Made by a program: the position numbers and the translations under genes. Positions 35,094 to 43,347 of a stretch of 57,589 nt of DNA are shown one piece after another; the first letter of the stretch is position 1; every line of letters starts with the position of its first letter. The notes beneath the pieces are model-generated. The model was not told the origin of the DNA, did not search any database, and saw only the letters and a program-made list of their open reading frames with translations. Origin of the DNA: Bryobacteraceae bacterium. Its GTDB lineage: Bacteria; Acidobacteriota; Terriglobia; Bryobacterales; Bryobacteraceae. The DNA lies in contig JANWVO010000046.1 in assembly GCA_025056865.1 (NCBI GenBank), positions 1-57,589 of the forward strand. The letters run 5' to 3'.

Positions 35094-35378
35094 TCAGGCG
35101 CGAGCCAGGCCCAGCCGGCGTTTCTCCAGCCGAAGGCGCCGCTCCGTGACCGCGGCGAGCAGCTCGCCGTCTTCGATCATCGCCGGCGCCAGCGCGCAAT
35201 GGCCCAGGCATCGCGAAGCCGCGATGCGCAGGTTGGAGTCCGCCTCGGCGCGCCATCCCTCCAGCTCGCTCAGAAGGGCCATGGCCCCGCGCCTGCGGCA
35301 CTCCTCTCCCGTGCACACCACAAAGACGTGGCGTCCGCACCTTTCGACCGGACGCTTTGCATCGGCAACTGCCGGCAT
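35094..35378 (-). CDS. Thioredoxin-like [2Fe-2S] ferredoxin
   Basis: The 94-residue protein has the four cluster cysteines of the thioredoxin-like ferredoxin fold: Cys22 and Cys27 (VCTGEEC), Cys57 and Cys61 (RCLGHC). They are followed by the family-typical APAMIEDGE. It resembles the C-terminal part of NuoE and stand-alone Aquifex-type ferredoxins. It lies 40 bases downstream of the radical SAM gene on the same strand. It could donate electrons to that enzyme or to an oxidoreductase elsewhere; the former is inference from context. Confidence 0.88.
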   Translation of the reverse strand: MPAVADAKRPVERCGRHVFVVCTGEECRRRGAMALLSELEGWRAEADSNLRIAASRCLGHCALAPAMIEDGELLAAVTERRLRLEKRRLGLARA

Positions 35379-35418
35379 GACGAATCCCCCCTCGGATCGT
35401 TCCAGCCTTCCTGAAACC

Positions 35419-36531
35419 TCAATTGGCGTGGGCTCCGCGCGGCTCGTAGATGCAGAACGGCTCCTCGTCGTGGTAGTCCCCTGAGAAGCCGTAGGCCCGC
35501 GCCCGGCAGCCCATGCACACCCTCTTGAACTCGCAAATGCCGCACTTGCCCTGAAGGTTGTCCAGGTTGCGGAGGTCGGCGAACAGCGGCGAGTTCCGCC
35601 AGACCTCCTCGAACGTCTGCCGCCGCAGGTCTCCCGCCTCCAATGGGAGATACCCGCAGGGCTGCACCTTGCCCTGATGGGAAATGAAGCAGACGGCAGA
35701 CGCCGCCAGGCAGCCGCGGGTCATCTGATGGAGCGCCGCAGGCTGCCCGGAATGATTGGGATGGTGCATCTCCGGCACAGGCTCGCCCGCACGCCGCGCC
35801 TCCGCCCGCCGCTGCCGCGCGATGCGGTAATACTGGGGCGCGCAGGTGGCTTTCAGCTCCATGCCGGAGTCCAGGCTGCGATCGTAAAACCAGTTCAGGA
35901 TGCGCTCCGCCTCGGCGCCATCCACGGATTGCTCCTCGGCAATCGTCAGCCCGCAGCCGACCGGTACCAGCAGGAAAAGGTGGAAGGCGTCCACCTTCAG
36001 CCGCCGGGCCAGTTCCAGCATTTCCGGGAGCTGATGGGCGTTGTGCTTCGAAACCGTGGTGTTGATCTGCGTGGAAACCCCCACCTGTTGCAGGCAACGG
36101 ATGCCGTGCAATGCCGCCTGGAAGGCGCCGGGGTGGCCCCGGAAGGAATCGTGCGTGGCGGCGTCGGCACCGTCGAGGCTGATGGACACGCGGACGATGC
36201 CCGCGTCCTTGATCCGCTCCGCCATCGCCTCATCCACCAGGGTTCCGTTCGTGGCCAGAGCCACGCGGATGCCATGCCCCGCCGCGCGCTTTGCAATCTC
36301 GAAGACGTCCCGCCGCCAGAGCGGTTCGCCCCCGCTCAGCACCAGGATGAATGGGGCAAATGGCGCAAGCTGGTCGACGATCCGCAGGCACTCGCGGGTG
36401 TTCAGGTCATCGGGGCTCATCAGCTCCGTGGCGCTGGCACGGCAATGGATGCACCTGAGATTGCAGCCGGTTGTCAGCTCCCAGAACACCAGCCGCGGGC
36501 GGAATTCCATGTTCTGCACCGCCGAGTTCAT
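35419..36531 (-). CDS. Radical SAM/SPASM protein, NirJ/AhbD-like
   Basis: This 370-residue enzyme binds a radical-SAM [4Fe-4S] cluster through Cys23, Cys27 and Cys30 (GCNLRCIHC). A C-terminal SPASM region follows with QPCGYL, GKCGICEFKRVCMGCRA and EEPFCIYEP. The SPASM end matches best the heme/heme-d1 enzymes AhbD and NirJ. Related families modify peptides or other cofactors, so the substrate is open. The start at 36531 lies within a perfect inverted repeat. The [2Fe-2S] ferredoxin gene follows directly. HemQ and ferrochelatase elsewhere in this window suggest heme is made by another route. Confidence 0.85.
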   Translation of the reverse strand: MNSAVQNMEFRPRLVFWELTTGCNLRCIHCRASATELMSPDDLNTRECLRIVDQLAPFAPFILVLSGGEPLWRRDVFEIAKRAAGHGIRVALATNGTLVDEAMAERIKDAGIVRVSISLDGADAATHDSFRGHPGAFQAALHGIRCLQQVGVSTQINTTVSKHNAHQLPEMLELARRLKVDAFHLFLLVPVGCGLTIAEEQSVDGAEAERILNWFYDRSLDSGMELKATCAPQYYRIARQRRAEARRAGEPVPEMHHPNHSGQPAALHQMTRGCLAASAVCFISHQGKVQPCGYLPLEAGDLRRQTFEEVWRNSPLFADLRNLDNLQGKCGICEFKRVCMGCRARAYGFSGDYHDEEPFCIYEPRGAHAN

Positions 36532-36544
36532 ACCATTCGGTATG
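36529..36544. promoter_or_regulatory. Palindrome covering the radical SAM start codon
   Basis: CATACC-ATTC-GGTATG is a perfect 6-base inverted repeat with a 4-base spacer. The ATG at 36531-36529 is within one arm. The flanks extend the symmetry (TT on one side and AA on the other). It could be a repressor operator blocking initiation, or an RNA hairpin hiding the start codon. No Shine-Dalgarno site is present here. Confidence 0.45.
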
Positions 36545-36620
36545 CAATTCAGTCGCCAAGCTGGCGGCGAGCCTGCTGCCGCGAACAAAGAGCAAAAACC
36601 GGAGCAGCGGCGAGACGGAT

Positions 36621-38927
36621 CTATTCGGTGACGTGGAAGCTGCCGCGGAGGCGGATGTCCTGGGAGGAGCGTCCCACCATGACCTGGAACTCGCCGGGTT
36701 CCACGGTCCATGCAAGGTTCCGGTCCAGAAGGGCGAGGTCCTGGGGTTGCAGGACAAACCGGACGGTCTTCTTCTCGCCAGGCTTCAGCTCGATGCGTTC
36801 GAAGCCGCGCAACTGCTTCACGGGCGTCGTCACCGAGCCGATGACGTCGCGCAGGTAGAGCTGGACGACTTCGGCTCCGGCGCGCGCGCCCGTGTTGGCC
36901 ACATCGGCCGAAATGCGCACCTCGCTGCCGCGGCGCACGCGCGGCGTCTCGATGCGGAGGTTGCTGTATTCGAACGTCGTATAGCTGAGTCCGTAGCCGA
37001 ACTCCCACAGCGGGGCAGCGCTGATGTCGGCATAGCGCCGGCCCCAGCCGCGCTGGATCCAATACTCCTTCGAGGGCGGATGATTGTAATAGACAGGCAG
37101 TTGCCCGGCGTGCCGCGGGAAGGTGACCGGCAGCCGCCCGCCCGGATTGACTTCGCCGAAAAGCACCTCCGCAACCGCCTGTCCGCCTTTCTCGCCGGGC
37201 AGCCAGGCTTCGACGATGGCCGGCACGTTTTCGGCGATCCACGGGATGGCCAGCGGACGCCCGTTGACGAGCACCACCACGGTAGGCGTGCCGGTGGAAT
37301 GGACCGCCCGGACCAGCTCCTGCTGAAGCCCGGTGAGCTCGAGGGTGGCTGCGTCGTAGCCTTCGCCGTTGGTGGGATGGCCCGTGGCGGCGTCCCAGGC
37401 GTTCTCGCCCACAACCACGATTGCCACGTCGGCGCGCTGCGCGGCTTCGCGGGCTTTGCGGATCTCGTTGACGCGCGTCCCGGTGATGTCGCAGCCGCGG
37501 ACGTGCTCGATGCGCGCGCCGGGAGCCATCCGCCGCACGCCCTCGAGCACGGTGATGACCGGCTGAAGCACCTTTTTCGCGGTGTAGTCGCCCAGCAGGT
37601 TGCGCCAGTCATCGGCGTTCGGCCCGATGACGGCGATCGACTTCAGATCCCGGCGCAGGGGCAGGGTGTTGCGTTCGTTTTTCAGCAGGACGATGCTCTT
37701 GCGCGCCGCTTCCAGCGCGAGCTGCTGATGCGCGGCGGAGTGGACGATGCGCTCCGCGCGGGCCGGATCCACGTAGGGCCTTTCGAACAGCCCGAGACGG
37801 AACTTGAGGCGGAGGATGCGCGCCACCGCGCGGTCGACCAGCTCCATGGGCACGCGTCCCTCGCGCACGCTTTCGATCAGCGGCTGCATGTAGGCGGGCT
37901 CGTAGGAAATGCCGACGTCGACGCCGGCGCGCAGCGCAAGCGCGCCCGCCTCTTTCTGGTCTGCGGCCACGCCTTCATAAACGAGCGTCGACAGGCCGCT
38001 GCCCTCGCCGAGGACGAGCCCTTCGAAGCCCAACTCCTCGCGCAGGATCTTCGTCAGCAGCCATTCGGAAGCGTGTGCCGGCACGCCGTCAATGGCCGGG
38101 TAGGTGGCCATGACGCCCAACGCGCCGGCGCGGCGGATGCCCGCCTCCCACGGGGGCAGGAAGACCGTGCGCAGCATCCGTTCGCTGATTTCCATGGCGC
38201 CGCGCTCCAGGCCGCTGACCGGCTGGCTCTGGCCCGGGTAATGGCACAGCCCTGCCACGGTTCTGTCTTCGGCGGCGATGTCCGTGCCCTGGACGGCACG
38301 GGTGATGGTTTCGGCGTAGCGGGCGCAGAACCAGGGATCCTCGCTGTAGGCCTCCTGGTTGCGCCCGAGGCGGGGATCGCGGATGGGTTCGACCACCAGC
38401 GTGAAGAGCTGGTGGACGCCAATGGCGCGGGCTTCCCGGGCGGCGGCTTCGTAGACGCGGCGGATGAGATCAAGATCCCACGTGCTGCCGAGGCCGGGTC
38501 CTTCGGGAAAGATGGTGGCTCCGGAGCACATCAGCCCGTGCGTGCCCTCTTCGGTCTGGAGCAGCGGGATGCGCAGGCGGGTTTTCGTGAGGGCGATACG
38601 TTGCAGCTCGTTCAGGAACTCCGCCTGGCGGCGCGGTCCTTCCGGCAGGACGTTGTTGGGCAGCGTGAAGAAGCCTCCGCCGGGGCCCAGGCCCTTTTCC
38701 AGCGTGCCTTCCGCAAACCGGCGGCAGGAGGCGATCTTCGAGGGGATGTCGCGGCCGAGCTCGTCGAGGTAGACGCAGGGCATGTTCATCTGTCCGACCT
38801 TCTCCTCGAGGGTCATGCGGGCCAGCAGGTCGCGCACGCGCGCCTCGACGGGCAGCGCAGGATCCAGATACGGCTGCGCGCTGGCGGCCAGCGCCCGCGC
38901 GGCGGCGGGGAGGATGCGCTTCGGCAT
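36621..38927 (-). CDS. GH3-family glycoside hydrolase with atypical catalytic positions
   Basis: The 768-residue protein has the GH3 N-terminal barrel, the C-terminal alpha/beta sandwich and a fibronectin-III-like domain near 660-768. RDPRLGRNQEAYSEDP and SYTTFEYSNL are GH3 hallmarks. No signal peptide is seen. In typical beta-glucosidases a Lys-His pair and a Ser-Asp nucleophile are found; here the matching places read Cys228-His229 (LCHYPG) and Gly307-Glu308 (LVLGEGSG). So activity may be altered, or this may be a distinct subfamily. It follows the GH88-like gene by 21 bases, in the same operon. Confidence 0.88.
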   Translation of the reverse strand: MPKRILPAAARALAASAQPYLDPALPVEARVRDLLARMTLEEKVGQMNMPCVYLDELGRDIPSKIASCRRFAEGTLEKGLGPGGGFFTLPNNVLPEGPRRQAEFLNELQRIALTKTRLRIPLLQTEEGTHGLMCSGATIFPEGPGLGSTWDLDLIRRVYEAAAREARAIGVHQLFTLVVEPIRDPRLGRNQEAYSEDPWFCARYAETITRAVQGTDIAAEDRTVAGLCHYPGQSQPVSGLERGAMEISERMLRTVFLPPWEAGIRRAGALGVMATYPAIDGVPAHASEWLLTKILREELGFEGLVLGEGSGLSTLVYEGVAADQKEAGALALRAGVDVGISYEPAYMQPLIESVREGRVPMELVDRAVARILRLKFRLGLFERPYVDPARAERIVHSAAHQQLALEAARKSIVLLKNERNTLPLRRDLKSIAVIGPNADDWRNLLGDYTAKKVLQPVITVLEGVRRMAPGARIEHVRGCDITGTRVNEIRKAREAAQRADVAIVVVGENAWDAATGHPTNGEGYDAATLELTGLQQELVRAVHSTGTPTVVVLVNGRPLAIPWIAENVPAIVEAWLPGEKGGQAVAEVLFGEVNPGGRLPVTFPRHAGQLPVYYNHPPSKEYWIQRGWGRRYADISAAPLWEFGYGLSYTTFEYSNLRIETPRVRRGSEVRISADVANTGARAGAEVVQLYLRDVIGSVTTPVKQLRGFERIELKPGEKKTVRFVLQPQDLALLDRNLAWTVEPGEFQVMVGRSSQDIRLRGSFHVTE

Positions 38928-38948
38928 GCCTCCATCATAGGCGCGCCG

Positions 38949-40319
38949 TCAACGGCGGACGGCATGGAAAAAGGCAAGGTACGGGCCGCCGGCGGCAAGG
39001 CGGCGGGCCAGCAGCGCGGCTTCGAGCGCGTGGTAGTCGCCCCACATGGAGGATTCGCCCCGCGGGACGCTGCCGCCGTCCGGCATCCGGTCCCAGCCGT
39101 TCGGGCGGTGGTAGACCGAGTGAAGAATCAGCCCCTGGTGGGAGGCGCCGGTGGAAAGATACGGCTCGTCGAGCAGCGTGTCCAGCGCGGCGAGGCCGGC
39201 CTGGAAGTAGCGGTCTTCTCCGAGATGGCGCCCCAGCCGCAACAGCCCCTGCGCGGCGATGGCGGCCGCCGAGCTGTCGACCGGCTCGAAGGGGTTGAAC
39301 GGGTCGGCGGGACGGCCGCGCCAGTCGCCCAGTTTCTCGAGGCCCGGCGCGCCGGTGTCCCAGTAAGGGATGCCGTCGGCGGCGGTATTTTCGATGTAAA
39401 AATCGCAGGTGGCGCGGGCGGCTTTCAGGAATTCCGCCCGGATTTCCTGTTTTCCGCCGTACGGCTCCAGCGCGGATTCCGGCAGAATTTCCAGAAATTC
39501 GAGCTGTTCGGCGAAGCCCAGCATGGCCCAGGCGAGCCCGCGCGTCCATGTCGAAAACGGCGAGTAGCCCTGCTGCGAGTTGGGGCAGCGGTAGCGGCCG
39601 TCGTTCGTGTTGAAGATGGACTCGTGGGCGACGCGCCCGCGCACGTCGTAGTGGTCGCGCCCCTCGCCGTAGTAAACGGAGTAGCGCGCCGTGGCGCGGG
39701 CATGGTCCACCAGCCGGCCGAGCAGGCAGATACGCGCGTCGTTCTCTCCCATCAGCGCATGGCCGAGCAGGTGGGCGACGGCCAGCGCGCGCAGCGAGCG
39801 GATGGTGTCGACGAAGAGGGAGTGGGGCCCGTTGAACGAGTAGATGAAGCCGCCACCGCCGTGGATGCGCGACCAGCGGGCCGCCTGCACGGCGCCGCTG
39901 ACCTTCAGGGCGAGCTCATAGAAGCGGCGCTCCCACGGCTCTTCGGCGATCCGGCCTTCGTTCATCAGACGCAGCAGATTGCCGTAAGTGGACACGTTGT
40001 TGAAGCCGTGGTCGTGGACGCCCGTGTGCGTCAGGTGCGGCGCCATGCGCTCGACGGTGCGGCTGCGGCCCAGCTCGAGCATGGCGGGGTCGCCGGCGGC
40101 GTCGAAGACGAGCAGTGGCATTCCGAACTGGAAGCCCTGCGTCCACTCGGTCCAGCCGCGGGCCGTGTACCTGCCTTCCCGGGTGAAGACCGGAGAGCCG
40201 CGCGAAGGATCCCATCCGCGGTCCAGCGCGGTGATTTTCTCCGCGGCCAGTTCGAAAAGGCGGTCGATTTTCTTCTGAAAAGCAGGAGAATGCAGGGACA
40301 GGGACGGAGGAATCTTCAT
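38949..40319 (-). CDS. GH88-like unsaturated glucuronyl hydrolase
   Basis: The 456-residue protein is a predicted (alpha/alpha)6-barrel enzyme of the GH88/GH105 type, which removes unsaturated uronic acids from oligosaccharides made by polysaccharide lyases. The two active-site aspartates match Asp103 (HDHGF) and Asp171 (FVDTIRSL). STWTRGLAWA, PVDSSAAAIAA and SSMWGDYHALEA also match the family. No signal peptide is evident. Its ATG overlaps the stop of the Gfo/Idh gene by 4 bases, and GH3 follows after 21 bases, which suggests a common oligosaccharide substrate. The exact linkage is unknown. Confidence 0.85.
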   Translation of the reverse strand: MKIPPSLSLHSPAFQKKIDRLFELAAEKITALDRGWDPSRGSPVFTREGRYTARGWTEWTQGFQFGMPLLVFDAAGDPAMLELGRSRTVERMAPHLTHTGVHDHGFNNVSTYGNLLRLMNEGRIAEEPWERRFYELALKVSGAVQAARWSRIHGGGGFIYSFNGPHSLFVDTIRSLRALAVAHLLGHALMGENDARICLLGRLVDHARATARYSVYYGEGRDHYDVRGRVAHESIFNTNDGRYRCPNSQQGYSPFSTWTRGLAWAMLGFAEQLEFLEILPESALEPYGGKQEIRAEFLKAARATCDFYIENTAADGIPYWDTGAPGLEKLGDWRGRPADPFNPFEPVDSSAAAIAAQGLLRLGRHLGEDRYFQAGLAALDTLLDEPYLSTGASHQGLILHSVYHRPNGWDRMPDGGSVPRGESSMWGDYHALEAALLARRLAAGGPYLAFFHAVRR

Positions 40320-41380
40320 ACGGAAACGACTTTCCCGGTGCGTGCGGCCTCGTGGGCGGCCAGCGTCAGCTCGCAGACGCGGAAGATCTCGCTGTGCGGC
40401 AGAGTGGTGGGTTTGCCGAGGTAGACATGATCGAGGAATTCCGCAAACAGCGAACCCTCGGGCGGCAGCTCGACGATCTTTTCGGGCTTCCTGCTGGTGG
40501 TGAGCAGCGTGACCCCGGTGGCGGCCATGTATTCGGCCACGCCGCGCGTGCCCGCGAGGCGGAGGCGGTCGTCGCCGTGGGAGCCGGCGGTGGCCGGGCG
40601 GCAGTAGTCCATGTGCAGGCAGGCGGAGCCGCCGTTGTCGAGCCGGAACGCCGAGGCCGTAGTGGTCTCCATCGAACCCTGCCGCAGGTCGCCGGCGATG
40701 CCCTGGAAGCCCGCTACCGCGCGGAACTCCCGCCCGCTGGTCCAGCGCATCAGGTCGATCATGTGGATGCCGATCCAGAGGATCGTGCTGCCGTAAGTGG
40801 AGCGCTCCTTCATCCACTTCGGCCGCGAGCCGAGCACGTAGGACTTCTGCGCCGAGATCTGGATGACCTCGCCGATGTCGCCGCAGTCGACGATCCGCTT
40901 CAGCGCCTGATAAGGGCGCTCCCACCGCATGGGGAGCAGCATTCCGAGCCGCGCGCCGGAGCGGGCGAGCGCCTTGCGGATGCGGTTCAGGTCTCCGTAG
41001 GTGAGCGCGAGCGGCTTCTCGGCCACCACGTGCAGCCCGCGGCGGAGGCATTCGAGCACGGCCTCGGCCCTGTGCCCGTTGTCGTTGCACACGCCGACGA
41101 TGTCGGGCCGCGTCTCGTCGAGCATCCGGCGGGGATCGGAGTAGACTTTTGCCTTCCCGCGCGCGTATTTTTCGGCAGCGGCCTGGTCCCAATGGTGCAC
41201 GCCAACGATCTCGACGTCCGGGTAGCGGGCGAGCGGCTTGGTGAACTCGCCGGCGTGGCCGTCCAGGCCCCAGACGGCAACGCGCACTTTCTTCGGAAGC
41301 CGCACCGTCTCCAGCGCGGCGGCAGCCGGGGCGGCCAGAAACACCCTGCGGCTGAGGAGCGGGCCGGCCAGTACTGACAT
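40316..41380 (-). CDS. Gfo/Idh/MocA-family oxidoreductase with Tat-like signal
   Basis: The 354-residue NAD(P)-dependent oxidoreductase has a Tat-like N-terminus (SRRVFLAAPAAAA), then a Rossmann fold (VAVWGLDGHAGEF; the usual GxGxxG is changed to GLDGHA) and the conserved Glu-Lys-Pro at 121-123. Members oxidise or reduce sugars, inositols and glycosides. Export of a nicotinamide enzyme implies a tightly bound cofactor, as in glucose-fructose oxidoreductase. It lies 18 bases after the SagB-type gene and overlaps the GH88-like gene by 4 bases, so a role in glycan processing is likely. Confidence 0.9.
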   Translation of the reverse strand: MSVLAGPLLSRRVFLAAPAAAALETVRLPKKVRVAVWGLDGHAGEFTKPLARYPDVEIVGVHHWDQAAAEKYARGKAKVYSDPRRMLDETRPDIVGVCNDNGHRAEAVLECLRRGLHVVAEKPLALTYGDLNRIRKALARSGARLGMLLPMRWERPYQALKRIVDCGDIGEVIQISAQKSYVLGSRPKWMKERSTYGSTILWIGIHMIDLMRWTSGREFRAVAGFQGIAGDLRQGSMETTTASAFRLDNGGSACLHMDYCRPATAGSHGDDRLRLAGTRGVAEYMAATGVTLLTTSRKPEKIVELPPEGSLFAEFLDHVYLGKPTTLPHSEIFRVCELTLAAHEAARTGKVVSV

Positions 41381-41398
41381 ACCTGTATTCTGTCAGAG

Positions 41399-42799
41399 TC
41401 AGCCGGAGAGGCGGGGATCCGGGACGGGATCGCCGACGGCGAAGTGGTACACGGTCTGGAGGGGCCCGGAGGGGTCGAGGCCGAGCCATGCGTGGACGTG
41501 GTCGTCGTAAAACGCTCCGATGCCCGTGCCGCGGAATCCGAAGGCTTCCGCGGCGAGGTAGAGCCGCTGGCCGAGCGCGCCCGCCTCATGATGGACGAAG
41601 CGGTAGCCGCGCGGGCCGAAGAGCGAACAGGCGCGGCCAAGATCGGCGACGAAGACAGCGGTGAAGCAGGAATGGCCGGCGAGGTCCTGCCCGAGGCTCA
41701 GCGCCGCCGCAACGACGCGCTGATCGCCGGGCCGCACGAGCTCGACGCGGGCGTCCCGCATCCGGTAGAGGCCCGGTTCGAACCCCTCCACGCGGTGCAG
41801 GAACAGCCAGGGCTCGACGAAGCGCTCCCGCCAGTCGGCGGCGAGCGGGGCGGCCAGAAGCTCGAGCATCGCCTGGAAGGCGGCGCGCGGCAGGATGCGG
41901 CCATCCGGGAGGAAATCGAGCGCCGAGCGGCGCTGCCGCGCCAGCGCCGCGTAGTCGCCATGAGGCCAGCGCTCGACGCGAGGCTCGCGGCACAGCGGCG
42001 CGGCGCGGCAGTCCAGCGTTGCTCCGTGGATCTGCGCTATCTGCGGATATTCGATCACCCCGGCCGAAAGGCGGTTTGGCTCGCCGGGCGTCCAGACGGC
42101 GGGCCGCGCCTCGGACGGCGCGGCAGGCGGCCAGAGTTCGACGAGCAGCATCGGCTCCTCGTCGGCTGCGGCGCGCAGGCTCTGCCGCGCGGCGGCGTCG
42201 TCGAACAGCCCGCGCACGAGCGAAGGCCAGCCCATCGCGCCGGCGGCGTACTGGAGCGCCAGCATCGCGTGGCCGAGATCGTGATTGACGTAGCGGTAGG
42301 CGCGGGCGCGGTATTTCCACGCCTCGCGCCAGAAGATCGACGTGAGGATGACGCACAGCGGCGCTTCGGTGACGCCGGCCAGCGGCGCGCCGCGCGCCCG
42401 CTGTTCCGCCATGTGCGAAGACGGGCGGTAGTGGTACAGCCCGTCCTCCCAGCCCTTGAGCCCGCGTGCGGCGAAGTGGAATTCGGTGGGATGCAGGTTG
42501 CCAGAGCTGGGATTGACGCGCAGCGCATAGCGGTAGCCGGAGGGCGCGCGCTTGGCCGCGCTGATGGAAGCAGAGTAGTAGAACAGCGCGGAGATGGCCT
42601 CCGCGCCGCCCGCCTGAGGCGCGAGGCGCGGATCGGCAGGCAGGTCGGCGAGCGGCGCGCCCTCATAGTGCCGGAAGGGATCCGGCATGTTGGCCCAGTC
42701 AAGGAAATGGCGCGAGGCGCGCAGCCGCTCGGGCGTGTGCTTGGTGGACTCGTGGTAACCGGCCACGGCGGCAGGCAGCATGCCCTGCATCGGAGTCAC
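41399..42799 (-). CDS. SagB/ThcOx-type nitroreductase-fold dehydrogenase
   Basis: The 466-residue FMN protein consists of two nitroreductase-like halves. The start YHESTKHTPERL is the usual opening of the stand-alone SagB-type family. RVNPSSGNLHPTEFHF marks the first half and the second half repeats the fold near residue 290. SagB enzymes oxidise azolines in peptide natural products, but many stand-alone members, as here, have no known substrate. No precursor peptide or cyclodehydratase is adjacent. The GTG at 42799 overlaps the rsmD stop (GTGA); an ATG 3 codons in is an alternative. Confidence 0.83.
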   Translation of the reverse strand: MTPMQGMLPAAVAGYHESTKHTPERLRASRHFLDWANMPDPFRHYEGAPLADLPADPRLAPQAGGAEAISALFYYSASISAAKRAPSGYRYALRVNPSSGNLHPTEFHFAARGLKGWEDGLYHYRPSSHMAEQRARGAPLAGVTEAPLCVILTSIFWREAWKYRARAYRYVNHDLGHAMLALQYAAGAMGWPSLVRGLFDDAAARQSLRAAADEEPMLLVELWPPAAPSEARPAVWTPGEPNRLSAGVIEYPQIAQIHGATLDCRAAPLCREPRVERWPHGDYAALARQRRSALDFLPDGRILPRAAFQAMLELLAAPLAADWRERFVEPWLFLHRVEGFEPGLYRMRDARVELVRPGDQRVVAAALSLGQDLAGHSCFTAVFVADLGRACSLFGPRGYRFVHHEAGALGQRLYLAAEAFGFRGTGIGAFYDDHVHAWLGLDPSGPLQTVYHFAVGDPVPDPRLSG

Positions 42800-43332
42800 G
42801 GGCGCGGCTCGTAGAAGCTGAGCGAGTTGTCGCCCTGGCTGAGGATGCGCACCCGCTTCAGCCGGCCGTAAGCATCGCGCAGGTGGTGCGTGAACTTCGA
42901 GGCGTGCTGCACGATCACGAGCGGCCGCGGATGCTCGCCAAGCGCTTCGAGGCAGAGCTGGTATTCGCGTTCGCGCGGGTAGGGAGGATCGAGAAACACG
43001 ATGTCGGCCTCGAATTTCGTGATCACCGGAGCGGCGTTGCCGACGTGGACTTCGCAGCGCGTGCCGATGTCCAGCATGCGGATGTTCTCCTCGAGGGCGC
43101 GCAGCGCCTGCCGGCTCTTTTCGAGGAAGATGGCGCGCCGTGCTCCGCGGCTCAGCGCCTCGATGCCGACGCTGCCGGAGCCGGCGTACGCGTCCAGGAA
43201 AACCGCTCCCTCGATGCGCGGCGCCAGGATGTTGAACAGCGCTTCGCGCAGCCGGTCCGGCGTGGGCCGCACCGTGTCGCCATGCGGCGTCTTCAGCCGC
43301 CTGGAACGGAACTCACCGCCAATGACTCTCAT
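42796..43332 (-). CDS. rsmD: 16S rRNA (guanine-966 N2)-methyltransferase
   Basis: The 178-residue SAM-dependent methyltransferase modifies G966 of 16S rRNA. It begins with MRVIGGEFRSRRL and RPTPDRLREALFNIL, typical for RsmD. The SAM loop is DAYAGSGSVGIEALSRGA, and the catalytic DPPY is present in VFLDPPYPRE. It lies 15 bases after recG and overlaps the SagB-type gene by 4 bases. AGGGA in front of its ATG suits re-initiation after recG. Confidence 0.95.
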   Translation of the reverse strand: MRVIGGEFRSRRLKTPHGDTVRPTPDRLREALFNILAPRIEGAVFLDAYAGSGSVGIEALSRGARRAIFLEKSRQALRALEENIRMLDIGTRCEVHVGNAAPVITKFEADIVFLDPPYPREREYQLCLEALGEHPRPLVIVQHASKFTHHLRDAYGRLKRVRILSQGDNSLSFYEPRP

Positions 43333-43347
43333 CGTTGCTTTCCCTGT

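Noticed and set aside
36471-40424. A 1317-codon open frame on the plus strand, opposite GH3 and GH88-like genes
   Set aside because: It is antisense to two genes with clear family motifs, and its translation is rich in Arg, Ala, Gly, His and Asp, as expected from the complement of high-GC coding DNA. The same holds for long antisense frames at 9045-12107 (-), 12935-15010 (+), 22994-25324 (+) and 26370-27998 (+).
35419-42799. A RiPP biosynthetic cluster (SagB-type enzyme plus radical SAM/SPASM)
   Set aside because: They are 4.9 kb apart with three sugar genes between. No precursor peptide, cyclodehydratase, transporter or leader peptidase is visible, and the radical SAM end is NirJ/AhbD-like.
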